This document shows, in pieces, positions 1 through 9,496 of a stretch of 64,000 nt of DNA. The first letter of the stretch is position 1. Each line of letters begins with the position of its first letter. A model generated the notes under the pieces. The model saw nothing but the letters and a program-made list of their open reading frames with translations. It did no database searches and was not told the DNA's origin. The translations under genes were made by a program, and so were the position numbers. Where the stretch lies: contig SAAU01000004.1 of NCBI GenBank assembly GCA_009929265.1, forward strand, positions 1 through 64,000, in the 5' to 3' direction. Source of the stretch: Alphaproteobacteria bacterium (lineage in GTDB: Bacteria > Pseudomonadota > Alphaproteobacteria > CASFRQ01 > SAAU01).

Positions 1-112
1 ATAACTCATCCCCCTTATCCTGTCAATACTTTTTTTCCCCTTTTTTTATCTTTTTTTTATCTTTTCTCCTCCCCTCCCCCTTCTCCCTTCCTTTTCAATG
101 AGTTATTGCCTT
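1..112. repeat. Polypyrimidine tract bracketed by a 9-bp inverted repeat
   Basis: Bases from about 30 to 96 are almost entirely C and T on the + strand, with only isolated A residues. ATAACTCAT at 1-9 and its reverse complement ATGAGTTAT at 98-106 bracket the tract. On the - strand TTGACA lies at 26-21, and a -10 element starting TAT would fall at the window edge after 17 bp. The region may therefore hold the promoter of a leftward gene outside the window. No coding potential is seen. Its function is unknown. Confidence 0.45.
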
Positions 113-141
113 ATTTTACATTTAAAAAAAGGTTTACTTTC

Positions 142-170
142 TTCAAAAGCTTCTATACATTCTATATAAT
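142..170 (+). promoter_or_regulatory. Sigma-70-type promoter of the first response regulator
   Basis: A perfect -10 TATAAT is at 165-170, with TTCAAA as a -35 at 142-147 and a 17-bp spacer. The start codon lies 30 bp downstream, preceded by a GAGAG-type ribosome binding site. Confidence 0.55.
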
Positions 171-199
171 ATATAACAAAACAAACAAAGAGAGATTTA

Positions 200-841
200 A
201 TGAAAATTCTTATTGCCGACGATCATGAACTTTTCCTTGATGGACTTACATTTGCGCTATCGGCTGCCTTTTCAAATATAGAGGTGGTAAAGGCCCATGA
301 TTACATTGATTTATTAAATCTTTTAGAGACAACATCAAAAATTGATTTAGTTTTAACTGATTTAGCGATGCCTGGAAAAACATGGAATGAAGCTCTTTGT
401 GAGATGAAGCAAAAATTTCCAAACATTCCCGTCATGATTATTTCTGCCGCTTATGATAGAGAGACTGTTTTAGGGGCGATTGATTTAGGTGCAGGCGGTT
501 TTATTCCAAAAACCTCTTCAAATAAGATTATTATTCAAGCCATTCAACTTGTTTTAGCTGGAGGCATTTATCTTCCCAAAGAGCTTATTCAAAACAAAGA
601 AGGGAATCAACCGGATCTTCATTTCAAGGAAGAAAAATCTTGGGGAAGGATTCTTTCAAGACGCCAAAGAGAAGTTTTACATTTAATGACAGAAGGCAAA
701 ACAAACAAAGCCATTGCGCGCGAATTAGACTTAACAGAAGGCACTGTAAAGCTTCATGCAACGGCCATTTTTAGAGCCCTTAATGTTTTAAATAGAACAG
801 AGGCTGTCTTAAAGGCCAAAGAGTTGATTGAACAAACTTAA
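200..841 (+). CDS. LuxR/NarL-family response regulator
   Basis: This 213-residue protein has an N-terminal receiver domain (about 1-120) and a C-terminal LuxR-type helix-turn-helix (about 150-210). The receiver has the acidic pair D7-D8, the phospho-acceptor D54 in a TDLAMPG context and the conserved lysine K104. It should therefore be phosphorylatable, then bind DNA and control transcription. No histidine kinase is adjacent. A second protein of the same size and architecture is encoded at 5366-6010, and the two look like paralogues. The gene has its own promoter and is monocistronic, ending at a terminator shared with the convergent mnmG. The target genes cannot be deduced from the sequence. 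Confidence 0.9.
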   Translation: MKILIADDHELFLDGLTFALSAAFSNIEVVKAHDYIDLLNLLETTSKIDLVLTDLAMPGKTWNEALCEMKQKFPNIPVMIISAAYDRETVLGAIDLGAGGFIPKTSSNKIIIQAIQLVLAGGIYLPKELIQNKEGNQPDLHFKEEKSWGRILSRRQREVLHLMTEGKTNKAIARELDLTEGTVKLHATAIFRALNVLNRTEAVLKAKELIEQT

Positions 842-869
842 CATCTTTAAATTAAATACCCCCTCAAAA

Positions 870-902
870 CAAAAGGCCTCTTAATATAAAGAAGCCTTTT
901 TA
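870..902. terminator. Bidirectional intrinsic terminator
   Basis: AAAAGGC at 871-877 pairs with GCCTTTT at 894-900, flanked by A and T runs on both sides. It lies between the convergent response regulator and mnmG and can serve both. Confidence 0.75.
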
Positions 903-920
903 TTTTATAGCGTCCTAATT

Positions 921-2783
921 TTATTTATTATTCCTGATATAGCTGAGTAAGGCTGTGATAGAAGCGGGTGTTATCCCTTTTAAGGCTAACGCCTCCCCAA
1001 TTGTCGAAGGTCTATACTTTTCAAGGCGCATCACAATTTCATTTGAAAGACCCCCAATTTTCTTATAATCAATCTTTTCAGGAATAAAGACGCCTTCTTC
1101 CTTCAAAAACGAATCGATATCGGCTTGCTGTCTTGGTAAATACCCTTGATATTTTCCAGCGATTAAGGCTTGCTCTTGAACAGGGCCGGAAAAGTCCATA
1201 ATTTTAGGCTCCACTTTTGAAAGTGTTTCTAAATCTATATTTGGAAAGCCTAGCAATTCAAACAAAGAACGCCGTGCCCCATCTTGAATTCCGTCGATTC
1301 CTTTTTCCCTTAAAAAGGAGGGCGCATAAGAGTCTTCTTGAAGTAATTTTAACAAACCTTCAATTTCGTTTTTCTTAAGCCCCACTTTTTCAGCCCGTTC
1401 TTTTGAAATCAATCCCACTTTTGCTGCCTTTTCTGATAAACGGATATCCGCATTATCTGCCCGAATCGATAAACGGTATTCGGCCCTTGAGGTAAAGAGA
1501 CGATACGGTTCATCCACCCCTTTTGTAATAATATCATCAATCATAACGCCCAAATAGCTTTCCGTTCGATTCGTTAAAAACGATTCGTCTTTGTCTTGCG
1601 CCCGAAGCGCTGCATTAGCCCCCGCAACTAATCCTTGCCCTGCGGCCTCTTCATATCCGGTTGTGCCGTTGATTTGCCCTGCAAGGTAAAGATTTTCAAC
1701 CCGTTTTGTTTCAAGAGTCGGCTTTAATTCCTGCGGATTAACATAATCATATTCAATCGCATAAGCCGGACGCAACATTTTGGCATTTTCTAACCCTGGG
1801 ATGGTTTTAAGCATCGCCTCTTGCACATCCAAAGGTAAAGACGTTGAAATTCCATTTGGATAAATCACATCATTTTCCAAAGATTCGGGCTCTAGAAAAA
1901 TATGGTGCTCTTTTCTTGAGGCGAATCGAACAATCTTGTCTTCAATCGAAGGGCAATACCTTGGTCCAATACTATGAATTTGCCCCGAATACAAAGGCGC
2001 CCTGTCTAAATTCTGCCGAATAATTTGATGTGTTTCTTCCGTCGTATGAGTTAAAAAGCAGGGCACTTGGTGCGGATGAAAGTCTTTTGTTTCATAAGAA
2101 AAAGGCGTAAGCGTTTCGTCTCCATATTGCGGAGTCGTTTTATCCCAATCAATCGTGTCTTTTTCGATTCGACAAGGAGTCCCTGTCTTTAATCTGCCAA
2201 CAGAAAATCCTAATTTTATCAAATCTGGTGTAATTCCTGTGCAACTGATATCCCCCATTCGGCCGCCAACGGTTTTATTTTCACCGATATGCATCAACCC
2301 ATTTAAAAAAGTTCCCGCTGTTAAAATAACAGTTTTAGCAAAAAATTCTTCTTTCAAAGCGGTTGTGACACCCGTTATTTTATTTTTTCCGTCGTTTGTT
2401 TCGTAAAGCAATCCTTCAACCGCCCCTTCTTGAACGGTTAAGTTTGGATAAGACAACAGCTCTTTTTGCATTTGCCTTTTGTAGGCTTCTTTATCCGCTT
2501 GAGCCCGTGGACCACGCACAGCCATCCCTTTTGATTGATTGAGCATTTTAAATTGAATCCCGGTTTTATCAATGACTTTCCCCATCAAGCCGCCACAAGC
2601 ATCAATTTCGCGCACCAAGGTTCCCTTTCCAAGCCCTCCAATAGAAGGATTGCAAGACATATCTCCAATACTTGAAATTCGGTGCGTCAAAAGAAGAGTC
2701 TTTGCCCCCACACGCGCCGCAGCCCCTGCTGCTTCAATGCCAGCGTGTCCGCCACCGACAACAATCACATCAAATTTATTCAT
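921..2783 (-). CDS. mnmG: tRNA uridine-5-carboxymethylaminomethyl modification enzyme MnmG (GidA)
   Basis: The 620-residue length is usual for the family. The N-terminal FAD-binding motif [10 protein letters not shown] is at residues 10-19. Conserved segments for NAD and tRNA binding follow, for example [12 protein letters not shown] and the [16 protein letters not shown] block. With MnmE it installs carboxymethylaminomethyl groups on U34 of several tRNAs. The ATG is preceded by AGGA. mnmE lies immediately upstream with one base between its stop and this start, so the two partners form an operon. The gidB-parA-parB genes that often accompany mnmG near the origin are absent; a response regulator is convergent instead. 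Confidence 0.97.
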   Translation of the reverse strand: MNKFDVIVVGGGHAGIEAAGAAARVGAKTLLLTHRISSIGDMSCNPSIGGLGKGTLVREIDACGGLMGKVIDKTGIQFKMLNQSKGMAVRGPRAQADKEAYKRQMQKELLSYPNLTVQEGAVEGLLYETNDGKNKITGVTTALKEEFFAKTVILTAGTFLNGLMHIGENKTVGGRMGDISCTGITPDLIKLGFSVGRLKTGTPCRIEKDTIDWDKTTPQYGDETLTPFSYETKDFHPHQVPCFLTHTTEETHQIIRQNLDRAPLYSGQIHSIGPRYCPSIEDKIVRFASRKEHHIFLEPESLENDVIYPNGISTSLPLDVQEAMLKTIPGLENAKMLRPAYAIEYDYVNPQELKPTLETKRVENLYLAGQINGTTGYEEAAGQGLVAGANAALRAQDKDESFLTNRTESYLGVMIDDIITKGVDEPYRLFTSRAEYRLSIRADNADIRLSEKAAKVGLISKERAEKVGLKKNEIEGLLKLLQEDSYAPSFLREKGIDGIQDGARRSLFELLGFPNIDLETLSKVEPKIMDFSGPVQEQALIAGKYQGYLPRQQADIDSFLKEEGVFIPEKIDYKKIGGLSNEIVMRLEKYRPSTIGEALALKGITPASITALLSYIRNNK

Positions 2784-2784
2784 C

Positions 2785-4119
2785 TTATTTTCCTATACAA
2801 AAGTCTTTAAAAATAACGTCAAAAAGTTCTTCAACTTCAACAACTCCGGTTATTTTTCCAATAGAGCGCGCCGCTTGTCTTAAATTTTCGGCTTGAAGCT
2901 CTAATTCATTCTCATTTAAAAAGCGTTCTAAGGCTGCAACGGCCTTTTCAAGTTCCTGCCGATATCTTAATCGCGTTAAAGCTGGCGCCTCATTTAGTCC
3001 CATTTTTTCTTCAACTTCTTTTTCAATAAGAGTCCAAAGTTTGGAAATATTTTCCCCTGTTTTAGCAGAGATTGAAAATACCTCTTTTGGTAAAGAAGGG
3101 TTTAAGTCCTTTTTATTCCAAACAAAAAGAGCTTTTTCTTTAAGCGTCTCATTTTCTAAAATCTGCCCAATTTCCTTTGTTGTTTTGGGATAATCTGCCG
3201 CGTCCGCCAACAGTAGAATAATATCTGAAGATTCTATCTTTTGAAAAGCCCGCTTAATTCCTTCTTGTTCAATTTCTTCATTTGTTTCACGAAGCCCTGC
3301 TGTATCTTGAAAAATAACAGGATACCCTTTCACGTCAAAATAGGTTTCAATCACGTCTCGCGTTGTGCCCGCTGTTTTTGAAACAATCGCAACATCTTTT
3401 TGAACCAGTTTATTTAAAAGACTGGACTTTCCAACATTTGGGGCCCCGACAAGGGTAATATGAAACCCTTCTCTTAGATTTTCGCCCTTATGATTATCGG
3501 AGAGATGATCTTTAATTTGAGCAATTAAATCCGTAATTGTTTTTTGCACTTTTACAAGAATGGAATCGGGAATTTCCTCCTCTGGAAAATCAATATAAGC
3601 TTCCATCAAGGCCAATTCATGCACCATCGTTTTTCGCCAAGAGGTATAGATTTCTTCCAAAGCGCCTGACATTTGACGAAACGCTTGTTCCTTTTGTTTT
3701 GACGTTTGGGCGTGGATAAGATCTAGCATCCCTTCTGCTTGCGTCAAATCCATCTTCCCATTTAAAACAGCTCGACGGGAATATTCCCCTCTTTCGGCAA
3801 AGCGGCATTCTTCTATTTTTCCTAAAGCCTCCAAAATGGAAAGCATAACGGCTCGCCCCCCATGGACGTGAAATTCAGCAACATCTTCCCCCGTAAAGCT
3901 ATTGGGTCCTTCAAAGAAAATTAAAATCCCCTCATCCAAAACCTCTTGCGTCAAAGGGTGATGAAATTTTGTATAAAAAGCATACCTTGATTTTAAATTT
4001 TTAATAGAGGTCATCTTCTGGATAACATTTTTAGTTTGTTTTCCAGAAATTCGAATAATGCCCACCCCTGCAATTCCAGAGGCTGTTGCAGGGGCAAAAA
4101 TTGTATCTTGAAAAGACAT
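2785..4119 (-). CDS. mnmE: tRNA modification GTPase MnmE (TrmE)
   Basis: This 444-residue protein has an N-terminal tetrahydrofolate-binding domain (about 1-120), a helical domain and an inserted G domain. The G domain shows GAPNVGKSS (G1), DTAG (G3) and NKKD (G4). The C-terminus ends in FCIGK, the conserved catalytic cysteine motif of the family. It is the obligate partner of MnmG in wobble-uridine modification. The ATG has an AAGGA ribosome binding site. TTAACA and TATAAC spaced by 17 bp lie just upstream and could form its promoter. Confidence 0.97.
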   Translation of the reverse strand: MSFQDTIFAPATASGIAGVGIIRISGKQTKNVIQKMTSIKNLKSRYAFYTKFHHPLTQEVLDEGILIFFEGPNSFTGEDVAEFHVHGGRAVMLSILEALGKIEECRFAERGEYSRRAVLNGKMDLTQAEGMLDLIHAQTSKQKEQAFRQMSGALEEIYTSWRKTMVHELALMEAYIDFPEEEIPDSILVKVQKTITDLIAQIKDHLSDNHKGENLREGFHITLVGAPNVGKSSLLNKLVQKDVAIVSKTAGTTRDVIETYFDVKGYPVIFQDTAGLRETNEEIEQEGIKRAFQKIESSDIILLLADAADYPKTTKEIGQILENETLKEKALFVWNKKDLNPSLPKEVFSISAKTGENISKLWTLIEKEVEEKMGLNEAPALTRLRYRQELEKAVAALERFLNENELELQAENLRQAARSIGKITGVVEVEELFDVIFKDFCIGK

Positions 4120-4216
4120 ACGTCCATTCCTTCCTTTTTTCGTTGAAAAGGTTATACCTTAAAAAAGGAGATTTGTTAAGATTTTTTTATCCAACTTAAC
4201 CAATTAGCCTTTTGGA

Positions 4217-5221
4217 TTAGTTAAATGATTCAAGCTCAATTTTAAAGGGACGCGATAAAAGCTCTTTCATTACTTTTTCTAAAGGAACTTCTTCATAAAG
4301 AACGCGATAGACACTTTCACAAATTGGCATTTCAACAGAAAGCGCCTTTGCCTTATCCATAACAGCACTTGCCGTATAAACCCCTTCCACCGTCTGATCG
4401 CTTAAAGAAAGAATATCTTGACATCCATGCGCTTTTCCTATCAATTTCCCAATCGAATAATTCCTAGATTGCGCCGAGGTGCAAGACAAAACTAAATCCC
4501 CAACCCCACACAAACCTTGAAGGGTTTCTTTTTTACCCCCCATAGCTTTGGCCAAACGCGTCATCTCTGATAAGCCTCGGGTCATTAAAACAGCTTTAGC
4601 ATTATCCCCCAATCCTGCGCCATCCACAATTCCGGTGGCAATCGCAATCACGTTCTTAAGCGCTCCTCCAATTTGGGACGAAATAATATCATCACTGGCA
4701 TACGGGCGGAAATATTTATTTCCAATCGCATAACAAAGCGTCATCGCCTTTTCAATATGCGGTGAAGAAATGGTCACAGCCGTTGGCAATTTTAGAGCCA
4801 CTTCTGAAGCAAAAGCAGGCCCAGATAAAACAGCAATATCTGCAAAAGGCAATTCTTCTAATGTGATTGTGCTTAAAAGATCTCCTGATTTTCTTTCCAT
4901 CCCTTTAGCACATAAAATTAAAGGGGTTTCAGGCATAAAATAGGGTTTCATTTCACGAGCAACCGCGCGCGTATATTGCGCAGGAACACACATTAAAAGA
5001 ATATCACTTTTTGTGACAACTTCTTTTAAATTTGTCGTGGCCCGCACTCCATCTTCAATTTTGATATGACGTAAGTAAAGCTCATTTTCCTTCTTTTCGT
5101 TAATAGAACGAACCACCTCTTCTTCTCTGGCATACATCAGGACACTTTTTCCTGCTCTCGCCGCAACAAGAGTCAAAGCCGTTCCCCAAGCCCCCGATCC
5201 AATAATTCCAATTCTTTGCAT
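4217..5221 (-). CDS. gpsA: Glycerol-3-phosphate dehydrogenase [NAD(P)+]
   Basis: This 334-residue cytosolic enzyme reduces dihydroxyacetone phosphate to sn-glycerol 3-phosphate for phospholipid synthesis. The N-terminal Rossmann motif GIIGSGAWGTAL is followed by CAKGME and by the substrate-binding region GGALKNVIAIATGI, which contains the catalytic lysine, and GVGDLVLSC. Length and motifs are typical. A strong GGAGG precedes the ATG. It lies in the same orientation as mnmE with about 97 bp between them, so it may be transcribed separately or together with it. In many alphaproteobacteria gpsA follows tsaD; here the neighbour is a response regulator. Confidence 0.97.
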   Translation of the reverse strand: MQRIGIIGSGAWGTALTLVAARAGKSVLMYAREEEVVRSINEKKENELYLRHIKIEDGVRATTNLKEVVTKSDILLMCVPAQYTRAVAREMKPYFMPETPLILCAKGMERKSGDLLSTITLEELPFADIAVLSGPAFASEVALKLPTAVTISSPHIEKAMTLCYAIGNKYFRPYASDDIISSQIGGALKNVIAIATGIVDGAGLGDNAKAVLMTRGLSEMTRLAKAMGGKKETLQGLCGVGDLVLSCTSAQSRNYSIGKLIGKAHGCQDILSLSDQTVEGVYTASAVMDKAKALSVEMPICESVYRVLYEEVPLEKVMKELLSRPFKIELESFN

Positions 5222-5365
5222 AGAAACCTCCCTATTCTTTTGTCTATATGACTAAGCATTTCATATTTTATCTGACAAGAAAAGTCTTTTTTATAAAAAC
5301 AAGTCCATTTTTAACAGTTTTGTAAAAAATCAATAAAATAAAATCTTTTTATAAAGAAAAAGCCT

Positions 5366-6010
5366 TTATAAAAAACCTAAAGATTGCGCTTTGACAACAA
5401 TTTGAGTTCTGTTTGTTGTCTTTAATTGCCGCAAAAGGGCATTGATATGAAGTTTAACTGTTGCCTCTGAAATAGACAATTCATGGGCAATTTGCTTATT
5501 GGATTTTCCTTTTCCAAGTTTTTGTAAAACTTCAATTTGCCTCGGGGTTAATTTTTTCCCATTTGGCAAACAATATAAGGAAGTGTCTGAAATCTCATTT
5601 TCCTCAAACACATCTGTTGGCACATAAATTTCGCCAGAAAAAATAAGATTCAAAGCACTTTTTATCGTTTGGGAAGGCGTCGTTTTGGTAATATACCCAC
5701 GAATACCCAACTTTAAGGCTTGTAAAATCTTTTGTGGAATTTGTTTCTCGGACGTTAAAAGCACTTGGGTCGGCGTCACTTTCTCTATAATTTGAGAAAG
5801 ACGATCCTTCCAATTTTCCCCAAGCAAAGAAATATCCAACATAAAGTAGTCAACCGTTGGTTTTTCGGAAAAAGCCAATAAGGCACAATCCAAATCAAGA
5901 CATTCAGAAACTTGAACAGCAGGGCTCACCCCTTTAATAAGTTCCGCAAATGTTCTCACAAATCTAGAATTAGGGTCTGCTAGAACAACCCTAAAAACTT
6001 CATTTTTCAT
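5366..6010 (-). CDS. LuxR/NarL-family response regulator with an atypical acidic pocket
   Basis: This 214-residue protein combines a receiver (about 6-125) with a LuxR helix-turn-helix (about 150-212, containing the KLTPRQIEVL and NKQIAHELSIS segments). I chose the ATG at 6010, seven bases after GGAGAG. A GTG five codons earlier overlaps that ribosome binding site and is unlikely. The phospho-acceptor D59 and lysine K109 are present. The usual acidic pair after the first strand is reduced to one residue: ADP, with D12 followed by proline. Metal binding may therefore be weakened. It resembles the regulator at 200-841 in length and layout. It lies 27 bp after a small lipoprotein gene on the same strand. 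Confidence 0.88.
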   Translation of the reverse strand: MKNEVFRVVLADPNSRFVRTFAELIKGVSPAVQVSECLDLDCALLAFSEKPTVDYFMLDISLLGENWKDRLSQIIEKVTPTQVLLTSEKQIPQKILQALKLGIRGYITKTTPSQTIKSALNLIFSGEIYVPTDVFEENEISDTSLYCLPNGKKLTPRQIEVLQKLGKGKSNKQIAHELSISEATVKLHINALLRQLKTTNRTQIVVKAQSLGFL

Positions 6011-6037
6011 ATATAGTCTCTCCACACTTAAAAATAG

Positions 6038-6160
6038 TTATTCGACCGGATAGCTTCTAGGATACTGTCCTCCCTCAAACACAGGCTTTCCGCGCTTTCC
6101 ACACGCCGAAATGCTTAATCCAACTAAAAAAATAACAACTAAAATTTTTATTTTTTTCAT
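6038..6160 (-). CDS. lptM: Small LptM-like outer-membrane lipoprotein
   Basis: This short gene encodes 40 residues. The product starts MKKIKI, continues with a hydrophobic stretch and reaches a lipobox-like LSISAC with the cysteine at position 20. After it come GKRGKP and a tail rich in Gly, Tyr and Pro (QYPRSYP). This matches the small alphaproteobacterial lipoproteins of the LptM (YifL) type, in which a Cys-Gly-basic-Gly-Pro stretch follows the lipobox. LptM assists maturation of the LPS translocon LptD. GGAG lies seven bases before the ATG. In many relatives the gene sits between argH and lysA, which are absent here. The gene call is firm; the family name is moderately sure. Confidence 0.72.
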   Translation of the reverse strand: MKKIKILVVIFLVGLSISACGKRGKPVFEGGQYPRSYPVE

Positions 6161-6334
6161 CAAGTTCTCCGTTCTTTTCAACTTGCATTGTAGATAAGTT
6201 TTGCTAAATTTCAATACTTTTCTTTTTAATTTTAAAAAAGTGTCATAAAACTATCATTTGATTTTAGGGAATTTTTTGTGTATTTTACCAAATTAAGGAA
6301 ATCTAATTACATATCTATCTAAGAGGAGAATATA

Positions 6335-7144
6335 ATGACAGGCTTAATGGCTGGGAAAAAAGGATTAATTATGGGCGTTGCCAATAAAAACTCCATCGCT
6401 TGGGGTATTGCAAAGGCTCTCTCAGAGGCGGGCGCCGAAATTGCCTTTTCTTACCAAGGGGAAAATTTAGAAAAACGGGTTCGCCCTTTAGCGCAATCTA
6501 TCAATCAAGACTTTTTAATTCCTTGCGACGTCACGGATAAAGAAAGTATGGACGGCCTTTTTAATACTTTAAAAGGAAAATGGGGCAAGATTGACTTTGT
6601 TGTTCACGCCATTGCTTTTTCTGATAAAGAACAACTTAAAGGCGCCTATATGGACACAACGGCTGATAACTTTTCAAAAACAATGCTTATTTCTTGCTAC
6701 TCTTTTACAGATGTCTGCAAACGGGCTTCAGAAATTATGAATGATGGAGGATCTCTTCTTTCCCTGACTTATCTTGGGGCGGAAAGGTATGTTTCCAACT
6801 ATAACGTTATGGGCGTTGCAAAAGCAGCTTTAGAAGCCTCTATTCATTATCTTGCAAAAGATTTGGGAGAAAGAAATATTCGTGTAAACGCCATCTCTGC
6901 TGGGCCTGTTAAAACATTGGCAGCCGGCGGTATTGGCGATTTTAGATACATCTTTAATTGGAATAAAACACATTCTCCTTTAGGAAAAAACGTGACAATT
7001 GAAGATATCGGGGGAACAGCCGTTTATTTACTAAGCACCCTTTCTTCCGGTGTCACAGGGGAAAGAATCCATGTTGATGGAGGATACAACTTCTGCGGCA
7101 CCCCTTTCTTGGATAAAATCAAAGACGGCGATCTTGGAATCTAA
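6335..7144 (+). CDS. fabI: Enoyl-[acyl-carrier-protein] reductase (NADH) FabI
   Basis: This 269-residue short-chain dehydrogenase carries out the last step of the fatty acid elongation cycle, reducing trans-2-enoyl-ACP. It has the family's modified cofactor motif GVANKNSIAWGIA at residues 14-26 and the catalytic Y146, Y156 and K163, at the same positions as in the enterobacterial enzyme. AAGAGGAG precedes the ATG. It has its own terminator and is monocistronic. The other fatty acid genes in this window (fabG, acpP, fabF) are more than 55 kb away. Confidence 0.96.
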   Translation: MTGLMAGKKGLIMGVANKNSIAWGIAKALSEAGAEIAFSYQGENLEKRVRPLAQSINQDFLIPCDVTDKESMDGLFNTLKGKWGKIDFVVHAIAFSDKEQLKGAYMDTTADNFSKTMLISCYSFTDVCKRASEIMNDGGSLLSLTYLGAERYVSNYNVMGVAKAALEASIHYLAKDLGERNIRVNAISAGPVKTLAAGGIGDFRYIFNWNKTHSPLGKNVTIEDIGGTAVYLLSTLSSGVTGERIHVDGGYNFCGTPFLDKIKDGDLGI

Positions 7145-7171
7145 GAAAAACATAAAAAAATACTTTATAAA

Positions 7172-7209
7172 AAGCACTCTTCCTCCCATTTTGAGGAAGA
7201 GCTTTTTTT
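7172..7209 (+). terminator. Intrinsic terminator after fabI
   Basis: CTCTTCCTC at 7177-7185 pairs perfectly with GAGGAAGAG at 7193-7201 and is followed by a run of seven T. Confidence 0.85.
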
Positions 7210-7267
7210 ATGAAAAAAATTCTTGCCTGTTCATTTTATAAAAAAGAGAAAAATTTTTAAGGCATCC

Positions 7268-7296
7268 CTTGACTTTGGGATGTAAAATTCCTATTT
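7268..7296 (+). promoter_or_regulatory. Probable RpoH (heat-shock) promoter of groESL
   Basis: CTTGAC at 7268-7273 and CCTATTT at 7290-7296 are 16 bp apart. They resemble the alphaproteobacterial sigma-32 consensus CTTG-(17/18)-CYTATNT. The same bases could also form a weak sigma-70 promoter (TTGACT/TATTTA). I see no CIRCE inverted repeat between here and groES, which argues against HrcA control. Confidence 0.55.
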
Positions 7297-7336
7297 AGAG
7301 AAAGGATAAAGTTTTTTAAAAAGAAAGGAAAAATAA

Positions 7337-9285
<1,949 letters not shown>

Positions 9286-9307
9286 GTTTTATCTCAAAAG
9301 ACCAACA

Positions 9308-9340
9308 AAAAAGCTCCCTTTTATAAGGGGGCTTTTTTTT
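9308..9340 (+). terminator. Intrinsic terminator of groESL
   Basis: AAAAAGCTCCCTT pairs with AAGGGGGCTTTTT around a short loop, followed by eight T. Confidence 0.85.
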
Positions 9341-9442
9341 ATGCCTTTTAATCAGATTAGCCTTCGATTAACCTTCCCTTTATTTCCTTTAATCCTCTTT
9401 TTTTAGCCTCTTTCGTCCGGTTTTTTTATGCCTTTTTCTATT

Positions 9443-9479
9443 AAAAAAACCTTCCTCCCATAAAGGAGAAAGGCTTTTT
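9443..9479 (-). terminator. Terminator of the RND efflux operon (probably bidirectional)
   Basis: CCTTCCTCC at 9450-9458 pairs with GGAGAAAGG at 9465-9473 with one mismatch. T runs lie on both sides. It sits just after the stop of the leftward efflux permease. Confidence 0.7.
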
Positions 9480-9496
9480 CTTTTTTAGTTTTTTCT

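Noticed and set aside
4130-4216. A terminator between gpsA and mnmE.
   Set aside because: The imperfect AACTAAT/ATTGGTT pairing relies on G-U pairs and is not followed by a T run on the - strand.
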